Shown: positions 1-8,281, numbered from the stretch's first letter. The stretch: DNA of 41,071 bases from Bacillota bacterium (GCA_017889625.1 JAGGAD010000055.1:1-41071); one strand, 5' to 3'. The notes: a model not told the origin generated them from the letters alone. Numbers and translations: made by a program.

Positions 1-1
1 T

Positions 2-1576
2 GCTGATCATATTGCCAGGACTTTAGGATGGGAGTTGAACCATCCCGATAGAATTAGTGAAGGGGTTCGGTTTGCCTTGTTGCAAACTGCTCAAGGGGGC
101 CACTGCTGCTTGCCGGAGAACGTTTTGATAACGGAAGCAACAAAATTGTTAGAGGCTGAAAGAGCGGAAGTAGCAATGTGCCTGAGTTTAATGATTAAAA
201 ATAATGCTTTGAATACCGAAGAGTTTCAGGGAATGACCATGATTTATCCTAGTTATCTTTATCATGCTGAAAAAATGGTTGCGCAGCGGCTTGCTTTTTT
301 AAAGCTTCATGCTAGACCAACTAGTTCGTCTGACCCGCGTGCCTTGGTGGATAAATGGGAGCAGTCGGCTGAAGTTGTGTTGGCCGAAGCTCAGCGTGAA
401 GCCATGGCTGGTGCGTTACTTGAAGGAGTACTGGTGCTTACAGGAGGTCCGGGAACGGGTAAAACAGTTACGGTTAAAGGTATGTTGGCACTTCTTTCTG
501 AAGAAAAGTTTAAGATCCTTCTGGGGGCGCCTACCGGACGGGCAGCTAAAAGATTAGGCGAAGCTTCCGGTTGTGAGGCAGTAACGATTCACCGAATGTT
601 GGAATCTACTGGCGGGAATGAAGGAGCGCCTTTATTTATGCGAAATGAAGAACATCCGCTTGAGGCTGATGTAATTATCATTGATGAGGCCTCAATGATG
701 GATATTATGCTAATGTACTCGCTTCTGCGGGCGGTGCCTGATGGCTGCAGGGTTATCTTGGTAGGAGATGTTGATCAATTACCGGCAGTGGGGCCTGGGG
801 CAGTACTGAAAGATATTATTCGTTCGGCAACTATTCCGGTCATTCGTCTGACTGAGGTGTTTCGTCAGGCTGGTAAAAGTATGATTGTAGTTAATGCTCA
901 CCGTATTAATCGCGGAAGAATGCCAAAATATAAAGACACCCCTGATTTTCAGTTTCGTGAACTGTGTGATGCTAAGGCAGTTGAGGATGAGATCATAAGA
1001 TTGTGTAAGGAAGAACTGCCAGTAGCAGGATTTGATATTCGTCATGAGGTCCAGGTGCTATCTCCGATGCATCGTCAACTTTGTGGCGTGGAGAGCTTAA
1101 ATAAAATTTTACAGGCCGCGCTTAACCCTCCGATTCAAGGAGCTTCAGAAGCGAAAGGCGTAAATCAAGTGCTCAGGCAGGGGGATAAGGTTATGCAATT
1201 ACGCAATAACTATAATAAAGGGGTATTTAACGGAGACATTGGTTATATTATCAGCGCCGAGCCGGCACAGGTGGTGGTTAGGTATCCCGAAAATGATATA
1301 GTATATGAGCGAAATGAATTGGATGAAATATCATTAGCCTTTTGTATGAGTGTTCACAAAAGTCAAGGAAGTGAGTATCGGGTGGTAATTATGCCCCTGG
1401 TACGTGGCCATTATGTTATGTTACAACGTAATCTATTGTATACGGCGGTTACCAGGGCTAAAGAAAAGGTCTTTTTAGTGGGGGATAAAGCGGCCCTTAA
1501 TACGGCGTTAGCCAATGACCGTACCAGAAGACGCTACACTTTACTGGCGGAACGGCTTAGAGGAGATGAGTTCTAA
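2..1576 (+). CDS. recD2: RecD2-type ATP-dependent DNA helicase, 3' part (5' end outside window)
   Basis: Superfamily 1B 5'-3' DNA helicase of the RecD2/YrrC type, acting in DNA repair outside RecBCD. The frame is open to the left edge, and the residues before the first possible start (TTG at 35) already read like RecD2, so the gene is truncated by the window. About 524 residues are visible; the family is usually 720-850, so the N-terminal OB/HhH part is missing. Visible motifs are Walker A GGPGTGKT near residue 148, Walker B IIIDEAS near 224, motif III VGDVDQLPAVGPG near 254, LTEVFRQ, then the C-terminal SVHKSQGSEY and YTAVTRAKE motifs of the UvrD-like fold. The stop TAA directly abuts the ATG of comFC, suggesting co-transcription. 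Function by family; identity is confident. Confidence 0.93.
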   Translation, partial: ADHIARTLGWELNHPDRISEGVRFALLQTAQGGHCCLPENVLITEATKLLEAERAEVAMCLSLMIKNNALNTEEFQGMTMIYPSYLYHAEKMVAQRLAFLKLHARPTSSSDPRALVDKWEQSAEVVLAEAQREAMAGALLEGVLVLTGGPGTGKTVTVKGMLALLSEEKFKILLGAPTGRAAKRLGEASGCEAVTIHRMLESTGGNEGAPLFMRNEEHPLEADVIIIDEASMMDIMLMYSLLRAVPDGCRVILVGDVDQLPAVGPGAVLKDIIRSATIPVIRLTEVFRQAGKSMIVVNAHRINRGRMPKYKDTPDFQFRELCDAKAVEDEIIRLCKEELPVAGFDIRHEVQVLSPMHRQLCGVESLNKILQAALNPPIQGASEAKGVNQVLRQGDKVMQLRNNYNKGVFNGDIGYIISAEPAQVVVRYPENDIVYERNELDEISLAFCMSVHKSQGSEYRVVIMPLVRGHYVMLQRNLLYTAVTRAKEKVFLVGDKAALNTALANDRTRRRYTLLAERLRGDEF

Positions 1577-2257
1577 ATGTCTAACTGGTGGCTGGCGCTG
1601 TTAGATTTAATTTTTCCGCCTTGTTGTCCGGTATGTGATGCCTTGGTAGAAGATAATGGGCTTATTTGTACTAAATGTTTGGCAGGTATTGTTCATCAAC
1701 GAGAAATCAATGTGACTATCCGTCGGCTAAGTGCTTTAGATGGCTGCCGTGTGCTGTTAGATTATACCGGTGGAGCTAGAATGTTATTGCAAGGTATCAA
1801 ATTCAAAAAAAAAGTAAAATATGCTACACATTTAAGAAGGCTATTAACTGATAAACTGGATATTGCTCGGTTGCCCGTTATTGATGTTGTTGTGCCGGTA
1901 CCGCTTCATGCCAGGAGATTAAAGGAGCGGGGCTTTAATCAGACCACACTTATTTTTGGAAAGTGGGCTGAGAAGGAAGGAATACCGTGGGCTGATGCAT
2001 TAGCAAGGGTTGCAATTACAGTACCGCAGTGGACGTTGGAAGCCAAAGAGCGGCGTAAAAATGTAAAGGGCGCGTTTATAGTAACGCGCCCTGAATCGGT
2101 TAAAGGTAAAACCATATTACTTGTTGATGATATTGTTACAACCGGTATTACACTTAATGAATGCGCAAAAACTTTAAAAGCAAGTGGAGCAAAGGCAGTA
2201 TTTGGCCTGGGGTTAGCTGGTGGAGCAGACGACGGTTCTAGCCAAGAGCTTCGATAA
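1577..2257 (+). CDS. comFC: ComF family phosphoribosyltransferase-like protein
   Basis: 226 residues, full length for the ComFC family. The N-terminus has a small zinc-binding region (CCPVC at 16-20 and CTKC at 32-35). The C-terminal half is a type I phosphoribosyltransferase fold with the PRPP-loop motif LLVDDIVTTG near residues 181-190. ComFC is needed for natural DNA uptake in Bacillus-type competence and is kept in many non-competent bacteria; its substrate is not firmly known. The ATG follows the recD2 stop without a gap and has an AGGAGA ribosome site inside the recD2 end (1561-1566). No comFA or comFB is visible, unlike in B. subtilis. The last 20 bases overlap the 3' end of the convergent HD-GYP gene. 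Confidence 0.92.
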   Translation: MSNWWLALLDLIFPPCCPVCDALVEDNGLICTKCLAGIVHQREINVTIRRLSALDGCRVLLDYTGGARMLLQGIKFKKKVKYATHLRRLLTDKLDIARLPVIDVVVPVPLHARRLKERGFNQTTLIFGKWAEKEGIPWADALARVAITVPQWTLEAKERRKNVKGAFIVTRPESVKGKTILLVDDIVTTGITLNECAKTLKASGAKAVFGLGLAGGADDGSSQELR

Positions 2258-2840
2258 AGGCTTTAATAACGTCCGGGTCAAATGCGGTGCCAGCGTGATC
2301 ACATAGTTCCTTTACTGCTTCATTTTTGGTTTTGACCCAATGCTCTGTGCAAGGGTTAATAAAGCGGTCATAGTAGTTAGCCACAGCAATAATACGGGCT
2401 CCGAGGGGAATATTTACTCCTTTTAGGCGTTTGGGATAACCTTTGCCATCCCAACGTTCGTGATGATAACGAATATAAGGAATTATATCTTGACATGAGG
2501 GGATATTTTCTAACATAGAGCTACCGGCATTGCAGTGGTTTTTATAGGTGCTCATTTCCCGGCTAGAGAGATAAGGTATCTTTGAGAGAATTGCGTTGGG
2601 GACGGTAAGGTGGCCAATATCATGCAAAAGGGCTGCTCCGCGGATACGTTCGATTTCTTCCCGTGGTAAGCGCATTTTAGCGGCAATACTTACAGCGTAG
2701 TTGGCGACTTGATGACAGTGGAGATAGAGCTTGGAATTTTTAAGTTCGACAAGGGGCATAACCATGCTGAGTATTTCGCTAAAGGCTAAACAGTCATTGA
2801 AATCCGCTTTTGCCGGTGGTATCAGAGTTAACATATACAC
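2238..2840 (-). CDS. Divergent single-domain HD-GYP phosphohydrolase
   Basis: 200 residues, almost all of it the HD-GYP domain; there is no sensor or receiver domain. Seen directly: H41, H73-D74 in LLHDIGH, H102, H126-H127 and the signature HHERWDGKGYP (126-136). HD-GYP proteins typically hydrolyse cyclic di-GMP, which would fit a place beside flagellar genes. Two usually conserved positions differ: the Lys of HDIGK is His77, and the Asp of the VADxYDA motif is Asn155 (VANYYDR). The usual RPYR tail of that motif is also missing, so activity is uncertain. The start is GTG at 2840, about 10 nt after an AAAGG site; ATG at 2834 is an alternative. Convergent with comFC, overlapping it by 20 bp with no terminator between. 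Confidence 0.85.
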   Translation of the reverse strand: MYMLTLIPPAKADFNDCLAFSEILSMVMPLVELKNSKLYLHCHQVANYAVSIAAKMRLPREEIERIRGAALLHDIGHLTVPNAILSKIPYLSSREMSTYKNHCNAGSSMLENIPSCQDIIPYIRYHHERWDGKGYPKRLKGVNIPLGARIIAVANYYDRFINPCTEHWVKTKNEAVKELCDHAGTAFDPDVIKAFIEALG

Positions 2841-2977
2841 AACAAAACTGCCTTTCGTCCTGGTATTGTATCTACATTAATTTTGCTATTCGCAATAATT
2901 ATCCTGCTGGATTTTGTAAAAAAATGTCCTGGATTCGAAAAAATATGATTAAGTGTTCTCGAGGTATAGTAAGAGTG

Positions 2978-3002
2978 TGGTATAATTTTTACAGGAAGGG
3001 GG
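2978..3002 (+). promoter_or_regulatory. Extended -10 promoter and ribosome site of yvyF
   Basis: TGGTATAAT at 2978-2986 is an extended -10 element (TGn plus TATAAT). No good -35 hexamer lies 16-18 bp upstream, as expected for an extended -10 promoter. A purine-rich ribosome site (AGGAAGGGGG, 2993-3002) precedes the ATG at 3010. If transcription starts near 2993, the leader would be very short. Confidence 0.5.
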
Positions 3003-3009
3003 CCGAGCA

Positions 3010-3426
3010 ATGAAGCTTGCTAATTGCAATCAATGTGGTGCTGTATATGTTGAAAACCCGCAGGGGTTGTGTTTGAATTGCTTGCGGGAAGAAGAGGAAG
3101 CTGAGGATAAGGTAGCAGGGTTTTTACGGGAAAAAGATCGGGCTTCGTTAGAAGATATTCATCAAGGTACAGGTGTAAAATACAAAATTATTTTGCGTAT
3201 GCTTAAGCGTGGGAGGATTAGTAGTAACGCAGTTATTGAGTATCCTTGTGAAACGTGTGGGAGTCTCATAAGTGAGGGAAGAATATGCGAAAATTGTAGT
3301 AACAATATTACGCAACAGATTAAACATGAAGAATGGCGTCGCCAGGTTGATACTAAGCCTAAACCTAAGGACGATGGTAAAGTGAGGCCGCGGCTTCACA
3401 TAAAGGATTTGTTGGATAATAAGTAG
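3010..3426 (+). CDS. yvyF: YvyF-like flagellar-region zinc protein
   Basis: 138 residues. It matches the small flagellar-operon protein that lies just upstream of flgM in many Bacillota (YvyF, TIGR03826-type). There are three cysteine pairs or more: C6/C9 and C21/C24 form one probable zinc knuckle, and CETC plus CENC around residues 80-98 form another. Between them (about 30-75) is a helix-turn-helix-like stretch rich in charged residues, so a role in nucleic-acid binding or regulation is possible but unproven. Position before flgM matches the B. subtilis comF-yvyF-flgM order. Separated from flgM by a terminator, so it may be its own transcript. Confidence 0.85.
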   Translation: MKLANCNQCGAVYVENPQGLCLNCLREEEEAEDKVAGFLREKDRASLEDIHQGTGVKYKIILRMLKRGRISSNAVIEYPCETCGSLISEGRICENCSNNITQQIKHEEWRRQVDTKPKPKDDGKVRPRLHIKDLLDNK

Positions 3427-3502
3427 ATTAAGATAAGGTGCTATTGCTAGATAATCGACTTAAATTGACGGAATCAGTAGTTAATCTATTAAAATAGCCA
3501 TT

Positions 3503-3531
3503 GGCGGGGATTAAAGTCCCCGCCTTTATTT
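3503..3531 (+). terminator. Intrinsic terminator after yvyF
   Basis: GGCGGGGA (3503-3510) pairs with TCCCCGCC (3517-3524) across a 6-nt loop, followed by TTTATTT. The hairpin also spans the -35 element of the candidate sigma-28 promoter of flgM. Confidence 0.85.
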
Positions 3532-3538
3532 ACGATAC
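3512..3538 (+). promoter_or_regulatory. Candidate sigma-28 (SigD) promoter of the flgM operon
   Basis: TAAA at 3512-3515, 15 nt, then TACGATAC at 3531-3538, compared with the sigma-D consensus TAAA-N15-GCCGATAT. The CGATA core matches. It lies inside and just after the yvyF terminator and 36 bp before the flgM start. A sigma-28 promoter before flgM is expected, since FlgM is the anti-sigma-28 factor. Confidence 0.5.
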
Positions 3539-3574
3539 ACTAATAAGAGGTTTTATGTTAGCGAGGTGTCGACG

Positions 3575-3865
3575 GTGATTATTTCAGGAAAATCAGTTCA
3601 GGGTGTTATCAAGACCTATGCTGAACAAAATAAAGCGGGGAAGATTTCTCAGGTAAAAAAGGCTAGTGTTGGGATGAAACCTGATGAAGTAATCTTGTCT
3701 TCCCAGGGGCAGGAGTTCGGACAAATATATCGGACCTATAAAAATATTCCGGAAGTTCGTCAAAACAAAGTTAAGGACATTAGTGAGCGTATTTCACGAG
3801 GCGACTACAATGTTTCGGCGCAAGAAGTTGCTACAAAGATTATTAATGGTATTACGCCTAATTGA
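3575..3865 (+). CDS. flgM: Anti-sigma-28 factor FlgM
   Basis: 96 residues. FlgM binds and holds the flagellar sigma factor until the hook-basal body is complete, then is exported. The C-terminal half shows the sigma-binding helices (EVRQNKVKDISERI, then GDYNVSAQEVATKII), typical of FlgM; the N-terminal half is low in structure, as in the family. I chose GTG 3575 because GAGG at 3563-3566 sits 8 nt upstream. The upstream in-frame GTG at 3566 overlaps that ribosome site and would add only three residues. First gene of the flgM-flgN-flgK-flgL run; flgN begins 20 nt downstream. Confidence 0.9.
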   Translation: MIISGKSVQGVIKTYAEQNKAGKISQVKKASVGMKPDEVILSSQGQEFGQIYRTYKNIPEVRQNKVKDISERISRGDYNVSAQEVATKIINGITPN

Positions 3866-3885
3866 TACATAAATGGAGGAGTATG

Positions 3886-4383
3886 ATGAGAGATAACTGG
3901 GGAAAGCTCACAGAGCTATTGGATGCTACTATTGAATTATATACCGCTATTCTGGCGTTAAGCAAGGCTAAGCGGGAAGCTTTGGTTGAGGTAAAGACCC
4001 AGAAACTTGAGTCGATAACGCAACAGGAAGAGTTGTTAATTATTAAGGTAGGTAAGTTGGAAGTGGCGCGGGAAAAAATTATGGTAGAGATTGCTCAAGA
4101 AAATGGCCTCGAACTTGAAGTGTTGACCCTTTCTAAACTGGAAGATCTTGCTGAGAATGGTCAGGCTGAACAATTGGCAAAGTTGGCTGGTGATTTTGAT
4201 CGGATTATGACGGAATTGGTTCCGTTAAATCGATTAAATACCGAATTAATCGAGCAAGCGTTGGGGTTTATTAATTTTAATATCAATGTTTTAGCTCAGA
4301 GTACGGCGCTTAGCACGTATGCTCCACAAGGACAAAACCAAAATGGAACAGAGGTGCGTAAATTAATTGATCAAAGGATTTAG
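3886..4383 (+). CDS. flgN: Flagellar export chaperone FlgN
   Basis: 165 residues, predicted almost wholly helical with long heptad-like stretches. FlgN is the cytosolic export chaperone for the hook-filament junction proteins FlgK and FlgL, both of which follow directly. Family assignment rests on length, helical character (KLTELLDATIELYTAILALS at the start, a long charged middle helix, LIEQALGFINFNINVL near 130) and position between flgM and flgK. The GGAGGA site at 3875-3880 is best spaced for ATG 3886; ATG 3883 would also read in frame, and the upstream TTG 3862 is ignored because it precedes the ribosome site. Confidence 0.88.
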   Translation: MRDNWGKLTELLDATIELYTAILALSKAKREALVEVKTQKLESITQQEELLIIKVGKLEVAREKIMVEIAQENGLELEVLTLSKLEDLAENGQAEQLAKLAGDFDRIMTELVPLNRLNTELIEQALGFINFNINVLAQSTALSTYAPQGQNQNGTEVRKLIDQRI

Positions 4384-4440
4384 TTGTAAAAGCAGAAGTA
4401 GTATCCGAAGTGAAAGTGCTTTGGTAGGGAGAGGGTTAGT

Positions 4441-6201
4441 GTGAGGTCTACTTTTTCAGGATTAAATACAGCTACGCGGGGCCTGTATGCTCAACAGATG
4501 GCACTTGATACCACAGGTCATAATATTTCCAACGCTAATACCGAGGGCTTTTCTCGCCAAAGGGTGAATACGGCGACCACTCGTCCTGATACCATTTATG
4601 GCGGTATTGGTTCCATGCAGGTAGGAACAGGGGTTTCAGTGGACACCGTTACCCGTGCCAGAAACACTTTCCTTGATCAGCAGATGTGGAAAGAGTCTTC
4701 GGCACTTGGATATGGTTTGACTTCAGATAATACCTGGGGAAAGGTAGAAGGAGTTTTTAAGGAAGAAGCTCCAGATTTTGGCGTTCAGACAGTATTAAAT
4801 AATTTTTGGAACTCGTGGCAAACTTTGTCTACGTATAGTTCTAATAACAGTTCTCGTACTGCGGTCCGAGAGCGGGGGGCTGAATTGGTAGGTGCTATCA
4901 AACATGCCGGCCAGCAATTAGAAAATTTAGTAAAAGACACCAATGAAAACTTGGTAGTTAAAGTTGCGGATATCAATGATATGTCGTCGCAAATATTTTC
5001 TTTAAATCGTCAAATTAGTAATATTGAAGTTAATGACAGGGATCATGCTAATGACTTGCGAGATAAACGAGATTTGATAGTTGATAAATTATCGCGTATT
5101 GGTAATGTCCGGGTTTATGAAAATAATAATCATGGTTATATTGTTCAACTTGGTAATGTGACGCTTGTTGATGCTAGTCGCGTTACGAAACTAGGCGTAG
5201 CGGCTTCACCGGATCCAGATTATAATTATGAAGTTAGAGACGTTGTGGTAGAGGGAAGTGTTCCTCTTCAAAAAGTTGAAGTTAATTCTGGCGAACTGCA
5301 TGCTATGCAGGAAGCCAATACGACATTAGCTAAAGGTTATATGGATAAGCTGGCAACAGTAAGCCGGTTTTTGTTACAGGAGTTCAATGGTGTTCATCGT
5401 GCTGGTTATGGTAGTGATAATTCTACTGGTCACAATTTTTTTGGAACTGCAAATGTTGATTATAAAGCGGCTTCTCAAATGAAAAATGGCGAATGGATGA
5501 AGGCTTTAAAGATTAATGATGAACTTTATGATGCGAATGGATTAGCTAAAATTGCGGCTAAAACATCCGAAATAAAGTCGGTAATCCAGTCTAACGCTAA
5601 CGGTGGAAAAGGAACAGTAAGTGGTACGTATATACCGTCGGCAGGAAATGCCGATAAGTATATGAATTTTCAATTGAGTATGACGGCCGGTGGCCTTCAA
5701 TATACGATTCGGGATGAAAAAAACAATGTGCTGGAAACTAATCTGGCTACAATTGACGGTGCTGGTTCGTATACTTTGCCGTATGGTTTGACTTTTAGTA
5801 TTGCATCGCCGGGAGCTTCAGTAGGTGATAGTTATAGTTTCAGTGTTCCGCAGGGCAATGCGAGCGGGGATAATGCCACTCTTTTGGCTAATGCATTGAA
5901 AGAGCCAACGGATGCAAATTCATCAGTGCTTAAAGGGGCGGCATTGGATGATTATTACTCGTCAATGATTGCGGACCTTGGAATTAAAGCGCAGTCTCGT
6001 AAACGTCTGGCGGATAATCAGCAAGCGTTGGTAAATCAAATTAATGGCTGGCGGCAGTCAGTTAGTGGTGTTAATATTGATGAAGAAATGACGGATATGA
6101 TCCGCTTCCAGAAAGGCTATAATGCCGCCGCTAGGGTTGTGACCAGTATGGATGAAATGTTGGATAAATTGATTAACGGTACTGGATTAGTTGGACGATA
6201 G
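4441..6201 (+). CDS. flgK: Flagellar hook-filament junction protein FlgK (HAP1)
   Basis: 586 residues. FlgK caps the hook and joins it to the filament through FlgL; exported by the flagellar type III apparatus. The N-terminal flagellar rod/hook signature is clear (FSGLNTATRGLYAQQMALDT, GHNISNANTEGFSRQRV, residues 4-45), as is the C-terminal coiled region (NIDEEMTDMIRFQKGYNAAA, then VVTSMDEMLDKLI). The middle third is the variable domain. GTG start with AGGGAGAGGG about 6 nt upstream. The gap to flgN is 57 bp with no terminator, and flgL starts 13 bp after the stop. Confidence 0.97.
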   Translation: MRSTFSGLNTATRGLYAQQMALDTTGHNISNANTEGFSRQRVNTATTRPDTIYGGIGSMQVGTGVSVDTVTRARNTFLDQQMWKESSALGYGLTSDNTWGKVEGVFKEEAPDFGVQTVLNNFWNSWQTLSTYSSNNSSRTAVRERGAELVGAIKHAGQQLENLVKDTNENLVVKVADINDMSSQIFSLNRQISNIEVNDRDHANDLRDKRDLIVDKLSRIGNVRVYENNNHGYIVQLGNVTLVDASRVTKLGVAASPDPDYNYEVRDVVVEGSVPLQKVEVNSGELHAMQEANTTLAKGYMDKLATVSRFLLQEFNGVHRAGYGSDNSTGHNFFGTANVDYKAASQMKNGEWMKALKINDELYDANGLAKIAAKTSEIKSVIQSNANGGKGTVSGTYIPSAGNADKYMNFQLSMTAGGLQYTIRDEKNNVLETNLATIDGAGSYTLPYGLTFSIASPGASVGDSYSFSVPQGNASGDNATLLANALKEPTDANSSVLKGAALDDYYSSMIADLGIKAQSRKRLADNQQALVNQINGWRQSVSGVNIDEEMTDMIRFQKGYNAAARVVTSMDEMLDKLINGTGLVGR

Positions 6202-6213
6202 GGGATGGTATAA

Positions 6214-7188
6214 GTGCGAATTTCAAATAATATGGTAGTATATAATTTTTTAAACAGCATGGATAAGTCCCAAAATCGGATGAATAATATTCAAGAACAG
6301 CTATCTGATGGGAAACTAGTTCATCGTCCCTCGGACGATCCTATTCGGGCGTACCGTGGTATGCGGTTTAATGTCGATTTAGTAATGAATGATCAGTATC
6401 AACAAAATATGAGAGATGCTTTGGCTTGGATGAATCAGACTGACAGCGCGTTATCAGATTTGAGCGATCTCACTCAGCGGGCTAAGGAACTTGTCATTCA
6501 GGCGATAAGTGCAAACCCGGAAATTGGACAAGAAGCGTTGGGGGCCCAGGTGGATGGCCTGATTAATCAAGCTGTACATGATGGTAACACTCAAATCGGG
6601 GATCGGTATATTTTTGCTGGTCAGCAGGATAAGGTACAAGATGGGCCGTTTAAACGGATGACAATTAATGTGGATGGGGTTCCCAAGGAGTATGTAGTTT
6701 ATCGTGGCGATCTGAATAAGGTTTCAATGTCAATTCAGGCTGGTGGTCATGAGCCTAAACGAGATAGCGTTAACGTTACTGGCGAGGAAGTTTTTGGACC
6801 GATGACTATGGTTACGGATAGCGTTACTGGGCAAACCTATGCTACCGCCAGTTACTTTACTGATATGCTCAATATGAAAAATGATTTGGCAAGTGGCAAG
6901 GCCGATCTTGTGAAATTATCCAATGTAGGTTTAGCTCAAATTGATGCAGCTCATGATCGGTTGCTTTTAGCACAGTCAAAGATTGGCGCACGCGTGGCCA
7001 GCTATCAGATGGCGGAAGGGATGATGCGTGCTACTAATGGCACTATTACAGAAAATGCATCCTCCAACGATGATGTTAATATTGCCAAGGCTACGATTGA
7101 CTTCAAGAATAATGAGAATGTTTATAATGCCGCTCTAGCAATAGGTTCCAAAATTATGCCGCCGTCCTTAGTTGATTTTCTTAAATAA
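6214..7188 (+). CDS. flgL: Flagellar hook-filament junction protein FlgL (HAP3)
   Basis: 324 residues. Second junction protein between hook and filament. The N-terminus (MRISNNMVVYNFLNSMDKSQ, LSDGKLVHRPSDDPIRA) and C-terminus (DDVNIAKATIDFKNNENVY, then NAALAIGSKIMPPSLVDFL) are flagellin-like D0/D1 segments. The centre has the FlgL-specific NTQIGDRYIFAGQQ stretch near residue 123-136. GTG start preceded by GGGGATGG. Same operon as flgK (13 bp gap) and the YviE-like gene (17 bp gap). Confidence 0.96.
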   Translation: MRISNNMVVYNFLNSMDKSQNRMNNIQEQLSDGKLVHRPSDDPIRAYRGMRFNVDLVMNDQYQQNMRDALAWMNQTDSALSDLSDLTQRAKELVIQAISANPEIGQEALGAQVDGLINQAVHDGNTQIGDRYIFAGQQDKVQDGPFKRMTINVDGVPKEYVVYRGDLNKVSMSIQAGGHEPKRDSVNVTGEEVFGPMTMVTDSVTGQTYATASYFTDMLNMKNDLASGKADLVKLSNVGLAQIDAAHDRLLLAQSKIGARVASYQMAEGMMRATNGTITENASSNDDVNIAKATIDFKNNENVYNAALAIGSKIMPPSLVDFLK

Positions 7189-7204
7189 GGGGAGGCGTGG
7201 ATAA

Positions 7205-7507
7205 GTGATTCATGGAAGATTAACTATTGATCAAACACCATGTCGTGCATCCTATGGGATATTGACGCCAACGGCACGTCTTTGGCAAACAGTTGCTGAA
7301 AATCAAACTGAATTTTTAGAGAGTCTTGCTGAAACTAGCGAGAACGGGGATCGTTTGGCTAGAATTTGGAATAAAGCTAATGCTATTGAAGAAATTGCGG
7401 CTGAAGCCTATGGCTATCATCCAAAGGAAGTCGCGGTAAAGTGTATCGAACGACCTATTATCAACTGGGATCCTGAGGGGGGCAATTTAGTTAATATTCG
7501 TGTATGA
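7205..7507 (+). CDS. Small YviE/DUF6470-like flagellar-operon protein
   Basis: 100 residues, no signal peptide or membrane segment. It occupies the place of yviE between flgL and fliW in B. subtilis. Weak sequence resemblance supports the link: an N-terminal RLTIDQTP stretch and a C-terminal PIINWDPEGGNLVNIRV, like the W-x-P-G ending of DUF6470 proteins. At half the usual length of YviE it is either a shortened form or an unrelated small protein. GTG start with GGGGAGG at 7190-7196, 8 nt upstream. Function unknown; co-transcription with flagellar genes is the main clue. Confidence 0.7.
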   Translation: MIHGRLTIDQTPCRASYGILTPTARLWQTVAENQTEFLESLAETSENGDRLARIWNKANAIEEIAAEAYGYHPKEVAVKCIERPIINWDPEGGNLVNIRV

Positions 7508-7545
7508 TTGCAGGAAATTTCTAAACCTAAATAGAGGTGAAACTA

Positions 7546-8004
7546 ATGGTGATCAAGTCAACTCGACTGGGGAAACTTGATGTTCCGAAAGATTTAATTA
7601 TCAAGTTTCCCATGGGATTGCTTGGTTTTAATGACGAAGTGTTGTTTGCTTTGGTACCGCAGGGGGAAAACAGTCCATTTGCGTTTTTGCAATCAGCGTC
7701 GGATCCGGATCTTACTTTTTTTGTAGTTGAGCCGTTTACCTTTTTTTCAGACTATGAGTTTGAGCTAAATGAAGAGTATCAACAAGAACTTGAGTTGGTT
7801 GATTCGTCCCAAGTGAAAATATACAATATCGTAACGATTAAGGATAAAGTGGAGGAAATGACCGCAAATCTCTTGGCACCAGTTATTGTTAATATGGAAA
7901 CTAAAACAGCCAGACAGGTGGTACTGGAGAAGGTTACCTATTCTACTCGTCATCGGATTTTTCCTCAGGGGTTGTCTCACAGCGCAGACGGGGGGGACAA
8001 GTAA
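7546..8004 (+). CDS. fliW: Flagellar assembly factor FliW
   Basis: 152 residues. FliW binds newly made flagellin and also CsrA; when flagellin is exported, freed FliW removes CsrA from the flagellin mRNA. Family motifs: LGKLDVPKDLIIKFPMGLLG at about 7-26, FAFLQSASDPDLTFFVVEPF at about 43-62, and the LLAPVIVNMETKTARQVVL strand region near 110-128. The start is ATG 7546, placed 7 nt after AGAGGTG; the earlier GTG 7537 lies inside that ribosome site. The stop codon overlaps the csrA start by one base (TAATG), so the two partner genes are translationally coupled. Confidence 0.95.
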   Translation: MVIKSTRLGKLDVPKDLIIKFPMGLLGFNDEVLFALVPQGENSPFAFLQSASDPDLTFFVVEPFTFFSDYEFELNEEYQQELELVDSSQVKIYNIVTIKDKVEEMTANLLAPVIVNMETKTARQVVLEKVTYSTRHRIFPQGLSHSADGGDK

Positions 8005-8252
8005 TGCTTGCTCTTACTCGAAAGGTTGGAGAACAGATTATAATTGGTGATAATATTGTAATTACTGTCGTAGACGTTAAGGGCGATGGAGTTCGTTTAG
8101 GAATTGATGCTCCGAGGGAGATCCGGATTTACCGTGGCGAAATTTATCAGGCTGTAGTTGCTGAAAATAAAGAAGCAACGGTGCCGCTTGATGTTGGGTG
8201 TCTCAATGTACTTAAAGATATTGTGAAGATACCTTCTAAAAAGAACGGATAA
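8004..8252 (+). CDS. csrA: Carbon storage/translational regulator CsrA
   Basis: 82 residues. RNA-binding dimer that recognises GGA in hairpin loops and blocks ribosome binding; in Bacillota its best known target is the flagellin mRNA. The family core is intact: MLALTRKVGEQIIIGDNIVI, GVRLGIDAPREIRIYRGEIY. The C-terminal tail is about 10-20 residues longer than the short gamma-proteobacterial form, common in FliW-bearing bacteria. Coupled to fliW (1-nt overlap) and followed at once by a terminator overlapping its stop codon. The candidate target site lies 230 bp downstream, in the flagellin leader. Confidence 0.96.
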   Translation: MLALTRKVGEQIIIGDNIVITVVDVKGDGVRLGIDAPREIRIYRGEIYQAVVAENKEATVPLDVGCLNVLKDIVKIPSKKNG

Positions 8253-8281
8253 ACCTTGCGGCAGCAAGGTTTTTGTTTTTT
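8251..8281 (+). terminator. Intrinsic terminator after csrA
   Basis: AAACCTTGC (8251-8259) pairs with GCAAGGTTT (8264-8272) across a GGCA loop, followed by TTGTTTTTT. It ends the flgM-csrA transcript and uses the last two bases of the csrA stop codon. Confidence 0.9.

Noticed and set aside
2810-3013. 67-codon frame between the HD-GYP gene and yvyF
   Set aside because: It runs through the yvyF promoter and ribosome site and has no initiation signal of its own.
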